Shown here one piece after another: positions 34,791 to 48,765 of a DNA stretch of 64,000 nt. The stretch comes from Aquarana catesbeiana (lineage: Eukaryota > Chordata > Amphibia > Anura > Ranidae). Location: assembly GCF_042186555.1 (NCBI RefSeq), contig NC_133327.1, forward strand, positions 52,650,065 to 52,714,064, read 5' to 3'. The notes beneath the pieces are model-generated. The model made no database searches. It was not told the DNA's origin and worked only from the letters and a program-made list of their open reading frames with translations. The translations under genes were made by a program, and so were the position numbers. Position 1 is the stretch's first letter. The number at the start of each line of letters is the position of its first letter.

Positions 34791-35038
34791 AGGTTATCGC
34801 AATAACAAGCTCTTTGTAGAAGATGTAACAGAAGAAAATATATTTAAAAAAGCATTGTTCTGCTTGATGCATTTCCTCACTAAGGGGATTTTTTTTTTCC
34901 GGTGTTTTTTGATATTTCTGCGGACAGTGGAGGCCTACCTATTGTTCTATATGAGTGGGAATCTTTGCACTAATTCTTTCTGAGATCTATACAGACCGTG
35001 GACGGCGTCACTTTTGATGGTTTTGCGTTTCCTCTAGA

Positions 35039-36267
35039 CAGGGCTTTTTTTCTCAGAAAATAGGTGCAGGAACTCAACCACGACCTCTCAAAAAAACCCT
35101 CCATCACCCCACACAAACCCTCCTAACCGCATCAAATAGTGAGTGTGGTCAGATTTCACTAACAGTGGAAGGGGTGTTCTGACAAAACAGGCAACTCGGC
35201 AGAATATCGAACCACGTCACTTCCGGTTTATTTAAAACATGATTAATTGCAAATTCCTATTAAGTAATTTCACATGATGAGAAATACGTGTTTTGACACA
35301 AGAGCGGCAACCGAATGAAGTCCGATGCACGGTATTATGAACGGAGATTGTTGCTCCGCTCCAACACTAACCAACAAAATGGCTGCCTCCGAGGCGGTGA
35401 CAACTTCATCCCCGTTATCCTCTGTGCTGTGAAAACATCCAAATGTTCCTTTAGCTGACTGCATTTGGTTGTTACTGTTGTGTCCAAACCCAAATTAGTC
35501 AAAATCTGCAATTACTGTGGGTTTTAAGAAACCGGATGCAACGTGGTTCTATATTCTGCCGAGTTGCGTATTTTGTCAGGACAGGGGCAATGAATACCTG
35601 GAGTGCATTATGTACAGAGTGCAGAGTTTCGAGGGGGGGGGGATGGGGGTGTTACACAGAGTGCAGAGTTCAGGTGGTGTGTTTGGGGGTGGGTTATGTA
35701 CATAGTGTAGAGTTTAGGGGTGCACTGCATACAGAGTGCAACGTTCAGGGATGCACTACACACAGAGTGCAAAGTTCAGGGGTGCACTACACACAGAGTG
35801 CAGTGCTCAGCCTTCTTGAACAGCTGTTTACCTATGCATCCCCTATCCTCTTCACTTTCCCCCCTCTTCAACTCTGACCTCTGCATGCAACCCCCCTTCC
35901 ATTGTCTCCATCTTCTCCTTCCTTCCTTAAAAGCCATCTTCCACATGTCTTACTTGTGTTGGTGTATTAAGCTGAAGCACCCAGCCAGCCCTAGTACCTC
36001 CCCGCACACTGTAGGTGGCTCTGCCTCTCTCACTTGCAGGGGGATCATTCAGTTGGGGTGTTGGGGTGTTGTTGTCCCCATTCTGCACTCAATGGCAGTC
36101 ACTCAGGAGATCAAATCTATGGGAGCCATTGGTAGACAAGCTTACACTTGTAAACACAGAAGAAGACTTCTGTGTTTGCAAGTGATAGTGGTGAGTAGGG
36201 AGCAGAGTGCCTGAGCCAGAGGTGGTGGAACTGAGTTCCACCAAGTTCCAGCTGAAAAAAAGCCCTG
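35039..36267. mobile_element. hAT element, perfect 8-bp duplication
   Basis: Ends CAGGGCTTTTTTTCTCAG and CAGCTGAAAAAAAGCCCTG are inverted, flanked by CCTCTAGA (35031-35038, 36268-36275). The interior includes a ~30-bp minisatellite at about 35608-35805 (GAGTGCAGAGTTCAGGGGTG plus about ten bases). No transposase frame was recognised in the 1.2 kb. Confidence 0.92.
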
Positions 36268-36325
36268 CCTCTAGATGTTTGGTATACACAGAGTACTAAA
36301 TCTTTCTTGTATTACATTTTGCAGT

Positions 36326-36746
36326 TTAAAGCGGAGTTCCACACAAAAATGGAACTTCCGCTTTTTGGAACCCCCCCCCCTCCGGTGTCACATTTGGCAC
36401 CTTTCAGGGGGGAGGGGGGTGCAGATACCTGTCTAAGACAGGTATTTGCACCCACTTCCAGCATAGACTCCCATGGGAGTCTATGCCTCTTCCTGTCCCT
36501 CCGCGCTGTCTCCTGGGAAACACACAGCTCCCAGGAGATAGCGGGGACCAGTTACGATGCGCAGCTCACCTAGGATGGCGGCGGCAGCTGCCGAGAACCG
36601 AGCGGGTTCTCGGCGTCGCCTGCCGACATCGCTGGACCGTGGGACAGGTAAGTAGCCATGTATTAAAAGTCAGCAGCTGCAGTATTTGTAGCTGCTGGCT
36701 TTTAATATTTTTTTTTTAGGTTGATGTAGGTGGACCCCCGCTTTAA
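36326..36746. mobile_element. TTAA-flanked MITE
   Basis: Ends TTAAAGCGGAGTTCCAC and GTGGACCCCCGCTTTAA are inverted. Immediately inside the left end, GGAACTTCCGCTTT folds back on the terminus. Close relative of 49457-49937, sharing AAAGTCAGCAGCTGCAGTAT near the right end. Confidence 0.8.
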
Positions 36747-38368
36747 CCTGATTGTTATATAGCTGCTAATGCTTTAATGTTTCCATGTTTTAGTCATTGT
36801 AAATAAAGGGAATAATAAGGTTTTAAAGTATATGTCAAGATCTGCTGAACCCCACTCTCTGTCCCTCTCCACATGCTACTGCTTTTTACTCCCAAGAGCC
36901 TGCCCACAAATTGTGTGTAGGGAAGGGTCACTCAGGAGATGTAGTTCCGGTGGCTTGCCAATGTCAAACAGAACTGAGCTCCCAGCAGCTGCCCCGTGAC
37001 AATTTTACAAGCCTGGTGATGATTCATAGGGAGTAATAAAAACGGTTCCTTGTCACAGGAACACAGTTGATCTAGAAAAGAAGGAGATTTGGGGGTAATT
37101 ATGGGTCATGCTTATACATATCCTTTATTTATTTATTGGTATTGTAATCCAGTTGGGTCATACAATAGTTGTATCTGTGTTCATATCTATGTGTACAATA
37201 TTATTTTTTTATATACAGTCATTGTATTTCTCTTTCCTTTGCGGCCACCTTCAAAGCTTGCGGAAAAACTATATTGTTCATATTTTATTTATGTGCGTAT
37301 AATAAGTAATATTTTTCTTGAAAGAGTAGCCTGAGTACTTTGCACTACAGAGTCATCATGATTCAGAGAATGTTACCAAGGGATTTTGGCCCATCATGGC
37401 CATCCACCGTTCCTTAGTAGGAAATTAAACATGTAGGCAGGTGCCTACAAGGGGAATGTTTTTTTCTAGCAAGTGAGACAGACTGCCTAGGTTGGGGAAG
37501 GGGGAAGGGTTAAGCTGTGGGTTGCTGGTTTCCCGGGTGATTTTTAGGGTCCTGCATTCCTTATTGGTCCATATATACTGTAAATAGTGCGAAGGTCATG
37601 CTCAAGGGAGCTTCTGAGCGGGATCAAATGGGGGCAAGAGGATCCATGTCACCTGGAAGGAGTAGCCTTCATCAGCCACCCCAAGTGAAGTCACCAGCCA
37701 TGAACACCAATTATGGACTGGACTCACACCTTTACAGGTATGCCTGGGAAGGAGTTGGACTGTGTTGCATTTTATGTTGTAATTTTCCCAAGTATTTCAG
37801 TAAAACGTTGTTAACTGTTGCAAGCCTGGGCTGAAGTCATTCAAAGGGGTGCATGGCTGTAAATGGTGTATGAAAGCAACAGGGCCTGTAAAGCACCACT
37901 CGAGGAATGAGAGCAAGGTCTCTACAGAAGGTTGACTTGGTAGAAGAGTTGAAGCAGGAGAGCATTTGCCATGGGTAACCATGAACTGGTGAGAATGTAT
38001 AGCAGACGCTCGTAAAGCGTGGTACCTGGTGTAGGTGACAGGTCCTCCATTAATGAGTGGATATACGAGAGGAAAGGAGAGCAGAGGTACCCCCCACATG
38101 TGTGCACGAGCGAGCCTGCCCACAAACAGACTTAGGACTTTTAATGTGCACAATTACAGTACATAAATGAAAATTGAAGATATGATTAATACCTGATTTT
38201 ACAAAGGCACATAATTAAAAATATGACTTTAAATCATATGCCTATATGAGCCATTGCAGCATACAGATTTTATTGGTCATTCGAGCATTCTCAATTGGAC
38301 TGCCATCAATCAAACCCTTATAGAAAATGGTAATACATAAGCCTATGTGGTTAATTAAGATATTTCAT
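36747..38368. other. Intergenic, unassigned
   Basis: TTTTAAAGTATATGTCAAGA at 36823 may begin another decayed MITE. A TATATACTG box near 37572 and a TGTAGGCAGGTGCC motif at 37431 suggest LTR debris without definable ends. No exon recognised. Confidence 0.35.
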
Positions 38369-38451
38369 GTCACGATCAAGGGGTCAGGCTCGAAGACCAG
38401 TTGCTATAGCAGTGGAAGCTCACAGAGGAACCGGCAGGATAGGATAGGGAC

Positions 38452-38617
38452 TAGGGTTGCCACCTCATCCCTTTCATCCCGAACACAGATGAATTACACA
38501 GGTTCTGAGGCTAATTTAATGCAGATAAGGCACCAAGTTAGTTTAAATTCCAACTTAATCAGCCACAGAACCTGTGTAATTAATATGTGTTTTAAAGGGA
38601 AGTATGGAGCAACCCTA
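38452..38617. mobile_element. hAT-type MITE, 166 bp
   Basis: Ends TAGGGTTGCCACC and GGAGCAACCCTA are inverted, and a longer inner pair ATTACACAGGTTCTG/CAGAACCTGTGTAAT follows. Flanks ATAGGGAC and ATAGAAAC match at six of eight positions, a decayed hAT duplication. Confidence 0.7.
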
Positions 38618-38775
38618 ATAGAAACACAGGGAGGTCACCCTGGCAGATGAAACAGGTTCACCTGAGATGTGGAATCTAAGTACTAACGGGTGTTCACCAG
38701 AGCTCCTGATGGTGGAGATGGATTTTGCTGCGTGTTAGCACCAGATCGCAGTCCTCAGGATCGCCCCACCAGGAG

Positions 38776-39447
38776 CAGGGCCGTCTTTAATATTGATTGG
38801 ACCCTGGGCAAAACTTTTCCTGGGCCCCCCTCCATGCAGTTTCGCTCTCCACCTGCTCTGAGACATAAAATTGATAGTAGCTAGACTCAAAATCAGTTTA
38901 CTGAATCAGATCAGACAGCTATTGAGATTGGTTGCCAGAGGTTACAGTGTATCATTACCGCTCATTGACTGGTTGCCAGAGGTTACAGTATATCATTACC
39001 ACTCATTGACTGGTTGCTAGAGGTTACAGCACACATTACGGCTCACTGATTAGTTGCTAGAGGTTACAGCACATGATTTCTGCTTGTTGATTGGTTGCTA
39101 GAGATTACTGTAGATATGACCTCAGGGGGGCATGATATACATATCATTGCCGCCGGCCACCACTATTTACATATGAATGCCGCTGCTATTTACATATGAA
39201 TGCCGGTAATTTACATGTAAACACAAGGTCTGTAGGTGAGTCATCTGTACACAATAGGGCAGAGCTGGGCAGCATTAGTAACAGCACTTCACACAGATTT
39301 TGGGACACAGCACAGGACTAAAACCTCAAGGGATGAGGGAATTTAAGCCAGGATAGTTGGCAAGTATGAGGCAGCTGCTTTGGGCCCCACAACAATGACA
39401 GGGCCCAGGGCAGCTGTCCCTTTTGCCCTGCCTTAAAAACAGCCCTG
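38776..39447. mobile_element. hAT element, perfect 8-bp duplication
   Basis: CAGGGCCGTCTTTAATATTG and the inverse-related TTAAAAACAGCCCTG are flanked by ACCAGGAG (38768-38775, 39448-39455). Inside, about five tandem units of roughly 46-50 bp contain GATTGGTTGCCAGAGGTTAC (38925-39115). No transposase. Confidence 0.92.
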
Positions 39448-39888
39448 ACCAGGAGGTGAGCAAGCCAGGGTCCAGTAGCAGATATAGCAGATAGGGATCA
39501 AGCAGAAGCATAGTTGAGGAACAAGCCAAAGGTGATTAACGAATAGTTGCAGGTTGGGATTAAGCAGAAGCATAGTCAAGGAGCAAGCCAAACATCGATA
39601 ACGAATAGTAGCGAAGATACTGATGGCAGCAGGAGAGACAAAAGCAAGATATTGGCTGGAGAAGGCACAATATTCTGGCAACCAGGAAGTGCAGAGACAT
39701 GGCTTAAATCAGGAAGTACATGGGAGGAGCAAAGAGTTCAAGGTTCAAGGCAAATAAGATTCACAGCAGGATCATTAAAGGAATTGTCCAGGGAGCTGTT
39801 AATTATGTCGGGTGGCTCAGAAAGCAGAGCCATTGCCAGACACAGCAGAGGTCCCAGATTCAAGCTCAGGTCCCGACATTCCAATAAA

Positions 39889-40409
39889 GACAAAATTTCA
39901 ATTATATACAAGGGGCGACGGAGGTGTCCTATTCTTCTGCATGTTTTGCATCCTAGCTTCATCAGGAAGATATGTTGGCAAGATCTGTAATGTTATATGC
40001 TGCACCCGTCAAACCTAAAAAGTAAGAAGCTCTGAAGATTCCCACAAGACGAACAAGTTCTCTAAAGAAGGATACATGCAGCAGAGGGGACTGCAGGGGA
40101 AAGCAAGTGAAAAATGTATGATATCCTTATTAAGTATGGCAAGTGATGAATGAAGGATTAAACTTCAAATCTTGCCCCAGCTATTAAAAAGGGATTTGTT
40201 GTATTACACAGCTACCACAGCATGTCCCTCCCAGCGCCTCCAACCTTGAAGGTTGGCTGGGAAGATATCCAAATGTTTTGAAGAGCAAAACTGCCTGTGG
40301 ATCTCATCCAGTAAGCAAGCGCCATACTGTCCGTACAAGCTGGGTCTAAGGAGGTATGTCTTTTCACATTTTTGAAACAGAACATAACCTCTTGCCTTTT
40401 TCTTCATGT
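39889..40409. other. Intergenic, unassigned
   Basis: No element ends, RNA gene or coding similarity seen. Confidence 0.4.
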
Positions 40410-41547
40410 TTAACCACTTGCTTACTGGGCACTTAAATCCCCCTCCTGCCCAGACCAATTTTCACTTTGAATGACAATTGCGCGGTCATACAGCACTGTA
40501 CCCAAATTAAATTTTTATCATTTTTTTCCCACAAATAGAGCTTTCTTTTGGTGGTATTTAATCACAGCTGGGATTTTTATTTTTTGCTAAACAAACAAAA
40601 AAAGATGGAAAATTTTGAAAAAAAAAATCATGTTAAATAGTTTGTTATAAAATTTTGCAAACAGGTAATTTTTCTCCTTCATATGTGAGGATGAGGCGGC
40701 ACTGGTGGGCACTGATAGGCTGCACTGATGGGCACGGATAGGCACAGTTAAGGCGGCACTGATAGGCACAGTTAAGGCAGCACTGATGGGGACAGATAAG
40801 GCGGTACTGATGGGCACAGATAAGGCGGCACTGATGGCCACTGATGGGCTCTGATGGGTGGCACTGATGGGTGGCACGGATAGGTGGCACTGATGGGCAC
40901 TGATAGGAACCACTGATGGGCGGCACAGATGGGGGCACTGATGGGCAGTGATGGGCGGCACTGATGGGCACTTATGGGCACTGGTAAGTGACACTGATGG
41001 GCACTGATAGGTGGCACTGATGTGCAGCACTGTTGTTGTGGCACTGATGTGGGCACTGATGGGTGACACTGTGGGCGCTGATGGGTGGCACTGTGGGCAC
41101 TGATGGGTGGCACTGTGGGCACTGATGGATGGCACCATGGGCACTGATGGGTGACGCTGGTGGGCACTGGTAGGCGGCACTGCTGCCTATTGCTCTGTCA
41201 CTGGCAGGGGCAGATGATCGCCGTGATCGGGACTGATGTCCCTCTCACGGCCGCCGGTGATCGGCTTTTTTTTTCCTCCTCACGCTGCCAGCGCATTACC
41301 GGCTCCGTTTACATCACATGATCAGCTGTCATTGGCTGACAGCTGATCATGTGGTAAGGGGTCGGGACTGACCCCTTACTCTGATCTGTGATCAGGCGAG
41401 TCTCATAGACTCGCTGATCACCGCGCGTGCCGCGCGCGCCCTGCAGGGGGCGCGCAGGTCGCTTGTGCACGGGACAACGTCAATAGACGTCATCCCGGCA
41501 ATGTAGGTTGTCGTCATTTGGCAATAGCGCGGATCTGAAGAGGTTAA
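40410..41547. mobile_element. TTAA-flanked non-autonomous element, full length
   Basis: Ends TTAACCACTTGCTTACTGGG and GATCTGAAGAGGTTAA. The left part holds ATTGCGCGGTCATACAGCAC and GAGCTTTCTTTTGGTGGTAT, present in the other copies, followed by a minisatellite and a GC-rich right part with a TGATCAGCTGTCATTGGCTG hairpin. This is the best reference copy of the family in the window. Confidence 0.8.
40690..41190. repeat. Minisatellite of GGGCACTGAT/GGTGGCACTGAT units
   Basis: Degenerate 20-24-bp units, the same core as at 7965-8250, with AGATAAGGCGGCACTGATGG variants in the left part. Minus-strand frames with CHPSVPTVPPISAH-like repeats are artefacts. Confidence 0.88.
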
Positions 41548-42812
41548 CATATTGATTTGCAGCAACTTGATCTGCAATGTGACTGTTGCATTAACAAGCA
41601 GTTGTGGGCACTGACCGAAACCCAATCTAGAGGTCATCATTTTTCTTGGAGCTTTATAAAATTATAGCTTGCTCCAGATTGAAACAAAAATCTAATTTTA
41701 GTGTTAGTATATTACAAATAGTATTGGTTAGCAACATATGTTCCTTTTTAGTTACACTATAAATAAATGTAAGCTTGACTTAACTGTGCAAGATGGACTT
41801 GGTGCTGGCTGAGCTGTACCTTCTCACCCTACTTCTGTGCATTTTATACTGAAATTGAATGAAAATGGGTCAGCGTAGTTGAATGCAGCAAGTTTTACTG
41901 ATGGTTTATGGCTAGAAATTACAATCTAGAGAGTTATTACAGAACACGTGAATGAATCCTAGTCATGGGGACGAGCGGACAGATGTTTGATGCTGAACGC
42001 CTGCCAACAATAAGATCCCGGGTGTAAACAATGGCAGAGCGAGACATCTACTGTCCCAGTTCTCAAATTTTAAGCCTGAATAGAGATACGATGATGAATG
42101 AAGCTGGAATTCCCTCACCTGGGTTGAAACTCAGAACAAATGTAGAAAACACTACTTAACCCTTTCAAGCCAAGATGTCAAAACCAAATTTAGCAGCCTT
42201 AGTATGCTTGGATATACTGAATTATAGCACAATAACTAATGGCATACCTTTTTTAAGGACATATAAAAATGTTCCTATGTTTTATCCTGAAGATCACGTT
42301 TATTACTACAATTTTTTTTCATTTTATAGGAAATAACAATGATCATATTATAGGAGCACCCCATGGTTTTTCTCCTTTGGAAGCTAAAGCAGAACTTTAC
42401 CCATAACAGCTTGATAAAAAATATTCTTTAAGGACCATACATTCACATTAATAATTATGCTGTCAAAATTAATGTGCTGTATATTGCCTCCAGCATTGTT
42501 CCTGTTTCTTCTTGCTAGACTGGACGCTGCCATTTTGCTAAAACCCAGAGCCCCTGAGCAGCAGTAAATGTTTAGGCTGTCAGCAGCTCAGCTTCTAGTG
42601 GCTCTTATTTTTAGCACAGTACCAAAAAAAAAATGAACAGCTGAGCATGTGCAGAGAAAAGTGAAACAGTGTATTACTGGACATTTAAACAGTATGGGTA
42701 CTTATTTTAATGTTTTACATACCCTGCTATACCTGCAAAAGTATTACTTTAACAACAGATAAGAAAAACTACGCTATAGTTAGAACGGAAATGTCTGACC
42801 ATTAAATGGGCC
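41548..42812. other. Intergenic, mostly unassigned
   Basis: A decayed MITE-like start (GCTAAAGCAGAACTTTACCC) lies near 42385. The rest is ordinary AT-rich sequence without coding or RNA signals. Confidence 0.4.
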
Positions 42813-43367
42813 CAGTGGCGACTGGTCCATAAAAGACGCAGAGGCACCACCCCCCTAGTTTGCATAATCTAATCATAGAACTATTTATTTTTAAATAACT
42901 GATAATATGACTAACAAGTTTTAAAATCTTAATTAAAAAATGTTGGTGATAATATAATTTATTTAAAAATCAGTCGTTCTATGTGTGTGGCTGTGCACTG
43001 TGCGGGGCGCCGGACTAATAGGTTTCTATTAGGTCCATATTTTTTTTACAAGCATGTGATTAGAGCCTGAGGCTCTAATTGGCTTGTTTTAGCTTGTCCT
43101 CAGGGCGCAGAGCACTGTGCCCCGAACCTCTCACTTGTGATTTTAGCAAATCAATATTTGCCATTTGCTTCTGGCTTCTCATCCCGGCCAATCAGGACAG
43201 AAGGCTGAAGATTTGGAACCCGAAAAGAAGACCGGGTTAACATGGAAGCTGCGGTGTCGGGTATCAGGGGAGCTGTGACCGCTGGAGGGCTCCGTTTGTG
43301 GGATAAGTGCAGACCTGGAGGGGTTTGTTTGCGCCCCCCAGAATTTTTTTAGCACCAGCCACCACTG
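42813..43367. mobile_element. hAT element, perfect 8-bp duplication
   Basis: Ends CAGTGGCGACTGGTCC and GCACCAGCCACCACTG are inverted, bounded by AATGGGCC (42805-42812, 43368-43375). GCGCCCCCCAGAATTTTTTT precedes the right end, a pattern common to hAT MITEs. 555 bp, no transposase. Confidence 0.93.
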
Positions 43368-43375
43368 AATGGGCC

Positions 43376-45111
<1,736 letters not shown>

Positions 45112-45119
45112 TCATAAAC

Positions 45120-45605
45120 CAGCCTTTTTCAACCAGGGTGTCTTCAGGGGTGCCATGGCAAAATGTCTTAAAATTGCCGAAAAATGTTATACAAGCCAGC
45201 AGGTGGATCAAGTCTAACTTTTAGTTACACAAAGCCACTATTGTGCACCATTAGAACCTTCTAGCCAAAGGTGTCCTAACAACCAATGACTTCATCAGTT
45301 AATAAGGAGGAAGTCAGGCGCTTGCACAGCATCCTTGTTTCCCCCTCTCCATCAGCAACGAGGTTACATTAGCTGAGTAAGGGTGAGAAACTGAGGGAGA
45401 GGAATGTTGGAATATTAGCCGGTATCAGTGTGCAAAGTTGTGTTTGCTTTGGAAGAATAAATCACCTCTAACGTTGGGTGTCCTGCATGTGTGGATGTTG
45501 CTGCATTATGTTTAGTTTAGTTTTCTACAATTTAGAATGGGGTGCCTCAAGATTTTGCATAATTTTAAAGGGTGCCTTGATTGAAAAAAAGGTTGGCAAA
45601 CTCTG
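45120..45605. mobile_element. hAT element, near-perfect duplication
   Basis: Left CAGCCTTTTTCAACCAGGGT and right GCCTTGATTGAAAAAAAGGT...CTCTG are inverted relatives. Flanks TCATAAAC and TCAAAAAC match at seven of eight positions. 486 bp without coding capacity. Confidence 0.75.
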
Positions 45606-45857
45606 TCAAAAACAAGTGATTTTTTTGTTATAGGACCCCGTCAGGTTAAAGTATATTTCAGACAAAAGGTCCCTCCAAAAGAATGCCAGCTGTCAAGAGA
45701 GTGAGAAATAAGGTATATCTCTCTGTTCTATTCCCCCCAGATCTAACAAGCTTTTGACCCTTACAATTGGGATGAGGGACACCCAAATAGGATTTCTATA
45801 TGCTGATCAGAGTTTGGCTTTTATGATAGTATGTTTTATAGTACTTGAGACACTTTT

Positions 45858-46738
45858 TACCCCCGAGAAACCCTAGAAATAATTTTCAAGTCTTGGGGAA
45901 CCCCTGCTTAGATCAGTTAATTGGGGATAGTGGAAAAAAAATTTCCCACTATCCCCAATTAACTGAACTAAGTGGGGGTTCCCCAAGACCTGGAAATGAT
46001 TGCAGGGGTTCCTCTGGGTTAAAAAGGTTGAAAAGCTGCTCTAGTGTCTCAAGACCAAAACACAACAACTATACACTCAGCCCTACATTTGCTGCCAAGG
46101 GTAATTGTATGCAATTAAAATTAAATAGTGTATGAGGGATAGATTTTGTATTAAATAAAGGGTAGCTGATCAGTGAACTGTAAAAGTTAAAAAAATTTAT
46201 AAACTAGTTAAATTAGAGATAAATCTGTTTGTAAGTGTTTTTTTACTTGTACAGGCTGACAGTTCACTGATGAGCTACCCTTTATTTTATACAAAATCTA
46301 TCTCTCATACACTATTTAATTGTAATTGCATACAATTACCCTTGGCAGCAAGTGTAGGGCTGAGTGTTTAGTTGTGTTTTGGTCTGGAGATATTAGAGCA
46401 GCTTTTCAACCTTTTTACCCCCGAGGTATCCTTGCAATAATCTTCAGGTCTTGGGGAACCCCTGCTTAGTTCAGTTAATTGGGGTCAGTGAGAAAATGGC
46501 TCTTACTTTGGTGGTCAGCAGGAAGAACACTTCCCTTACAGTGGTGGTCAGAATGCCGCACATACAGACAGCTAAAAATATTATTGGTGTTATGTAGCTG
46601 GCTCTGCCATGTGGTGTTGGCATGTGGTATGCAGGCACCATTACATAGGAGGTCAATCAGCCATAGCTTAAAAAACCCCTAGCGATCTTTGGTGGAACCC
46701 TAGAGTTCCATTGAACTCTGGTTGAGAATGGCTGCACT
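45858..46738. mobile_element. hAT-like element with alternating inverted copies
   Basis: A module containing CTTGGGGAACCCCTGCTTAG occurs at 45890 (plus), 45970 (inverted) and 46450 (plus). This gives one palindrome centred near 45940 (~78-bp arms) and a larger one centred near 46220 (~250-bp arms). The right end GGTTGAGAATGGCTGCACTA is inverse to AGAGCAGCTTTTCAACC at 46394, marking hAT-type termini. No transposase. Confidence 0.8.
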
Positions 46739-46770
46739 AGAGTGTAAGCTCCTCTGGGGCAGAGATTGAT

Positions 46771-47238
46771 TTAAAGGAGAAATACAGCCAAAGCTCATTT
46801 AGATGTACTTCTGTGGATCATAGAAGTGCAGTTCATTCTGCACTCCTGTGACCTGTTCTCAGCAGACAGCGGACTGATGGCGGCTGTCGGCTGACATCAC
46901 AGTGCCAGTCCAGGCTCGGGCAAGATCATGACAGTCAAGTCAGGATCCGCCCACATGCCAGAACTGGCAACAGGCTCAGCCTCTCATCGAGCTGCTGGAG
47001 GGCCTGGGTCAGCCACTCCTGCCCCTCTACAGCCCAGCGCTCCAGTGAGCGAGTAGGGGGCAGAGCAGACAGTGGTGACTGATAGCCATCAGCTCTCTGC
47101 TCAGGGAAATGTGAGAACCAAGAATCGTGGTGTTTGATTGCTCGGTTCTCAGCATTAAAGTCGGCGGGGGACAGATGCAGCATCCACCTAGGTAAGTATG
47201 ATTCTACTCAAAAAAACGAAAACATACTTCTCTTTTAA
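46771..47238. mobile_element. TTAA-flanked MITE
   Basis: TTAAAGGAGAAATACAGC at the left is inverse-related to CATACTTCTCTTTTAA at the right. GTAAGTATG near the right end is a feature shared with the 8345 and 32793 copies. Confidence 0.65.
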
Positions 47239-48765
47239 GACCTAAAGGATATTTTTGAGCTATGCAATATACAGTGTTCTGGCATTTGTTTTTGTTTTAT
47301 ATTGTCACCACGTATCACTGTATCCTACATGTGTATGTATAAAGAAAGATGTATTTTATTTTTTCCCCAAAGATAATCATGTTCAGTTTTAGCAGTATTC
47401 CATTAACTCTCCCAGTGGATAAATACACTTAAATGCATATTCCCTGATTTGTCTTTGATGTTCATTCCCATAGGACACAAGTTGATTTCCTGATAAGACT
47501 CAATATTTATTAATTATATCAGTTCTTTGATGGCAATAATGAGGTTTTTGGGTTCCTTGTATTCATGGAGGAAAGTAAGGCCATTTCAGATCCTGTTTAA
47601 AAAAAAAAAAGGAGAAAAATGTAAATTAATATAAATACAAACAAATCAATTCATAAAAACCATTATAACCTATACTGTCTACAAAAAAAAAAAGGTTAGT
47701 CGAAATAAAAGTCATATTTTAGTTTTGGTAGATTGTGAAGAGTTAAAGTGAAGATTTATTAAATTATAGGGAACATCTAGAAAAGTCAATTATGCCTAAG
47801 CAGCACCCTGGAAGATTTCCCTTTTTGTTTTACATTCCCCCAGAAAAATAGCAGTGCACTTCCTGTGCCTACAGCCTCGTAACTGTATATATATGTTTTA
47901 TTAGGTGTCGGTTCCTGAAGGTTTCTCCTGTGTGGCTGACATTTGTCCACTTTTTGACTTGAAATGTCACAGGGGCACATATTTTTTTGTTAGTACTATG
48001 TATGTGAGCACTTTCAGATATAGTGTATTTACCCCGTGTGGGGTTCTGGTATTTCTTCGCTATTGTTTCGCTATTGTTATATATTTCTGTATTTTTTCTA
48101 AGAAAACAATAAAAACGATTGAAATAGAAATGTCACATGAGATAAAGGGTCAGTATCGGTAGCATCCTCTCCAACCCTAATGATACAGTATTGGATTTGT
48201 GTTTTTTTGCACACAGATTTCCTGTTTTTAATTTGCCTCAACATCCTCCCTAATGGAGCCTCGTTCCACCCCCGGGTCCTATAGCAGCCACTGATCACCC
48301 TGTTTGTTGCTTGAAGGTCAGGGGCTCACTTATCTGAAATCATCAATATTAACTACGTACTTGAAGTATTAGGCCCCTGTTGCCTTGTTTTCTACATATA
48401 TAAACACATGTCTTTAGATGGCACTGTTCTATGTAACATTTGTTGATTTTAAACTTTTTTGTCTATAAATAAAATATGGATTTTTTAATAGAAATATTGT
48501 AGTCCTAAGTGCCTTTAAAGTCTGACCAAGTGGCCCCCTTCTCCCTTTTCTGTTCATAGTTAGATTTACGGATGTGGCAATGGAGTGATTCTAGTATTTG
48601 TATCATATGTGGGTTGAAAACAAAGACGGTTGCGCTCACCCAGGACTTCTTCAAGAACATCTGGTAAAAGAGGACTATCACTTCCAGGAACTTCGAATGA
48701 AATTACGGGCACCCCTGGACTTGAGTGGTGCTGTATTTATGTATTTCATCATCTGAAATACATCT
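47239..48765. other. Intergenic, no gene seen
   Basis: AT-rich with A runs near 47600 and 47680 and AATAAA motifs near 48106 and 48467, but no exon, RNA gene or element end recognised. Confidence 0.4.

Larger units (their letters stand above)
38369..39888. mobile_element. LTR candidate hosting two hAT insertions
   Basis: TGTCACGATCAAGG at the left and CAGGTCCCGACA at the right form TG...CA ends with short inverted similarity. The flanks TTCA and TTCC are an imperfect 4-bp match. Two hAT elements (38452-38617 and 38776-39447) lie inside; without them the block is about 680 bp. No gag or pol. Moderate to low certainty. Confidence 0.4.

Noticed and set aside
40587..41180. 197-codon minus-strand frame
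   Set aside because: Covers the GGGCACTGAT minisatellite and has no protein-like composition beyond the repeat.
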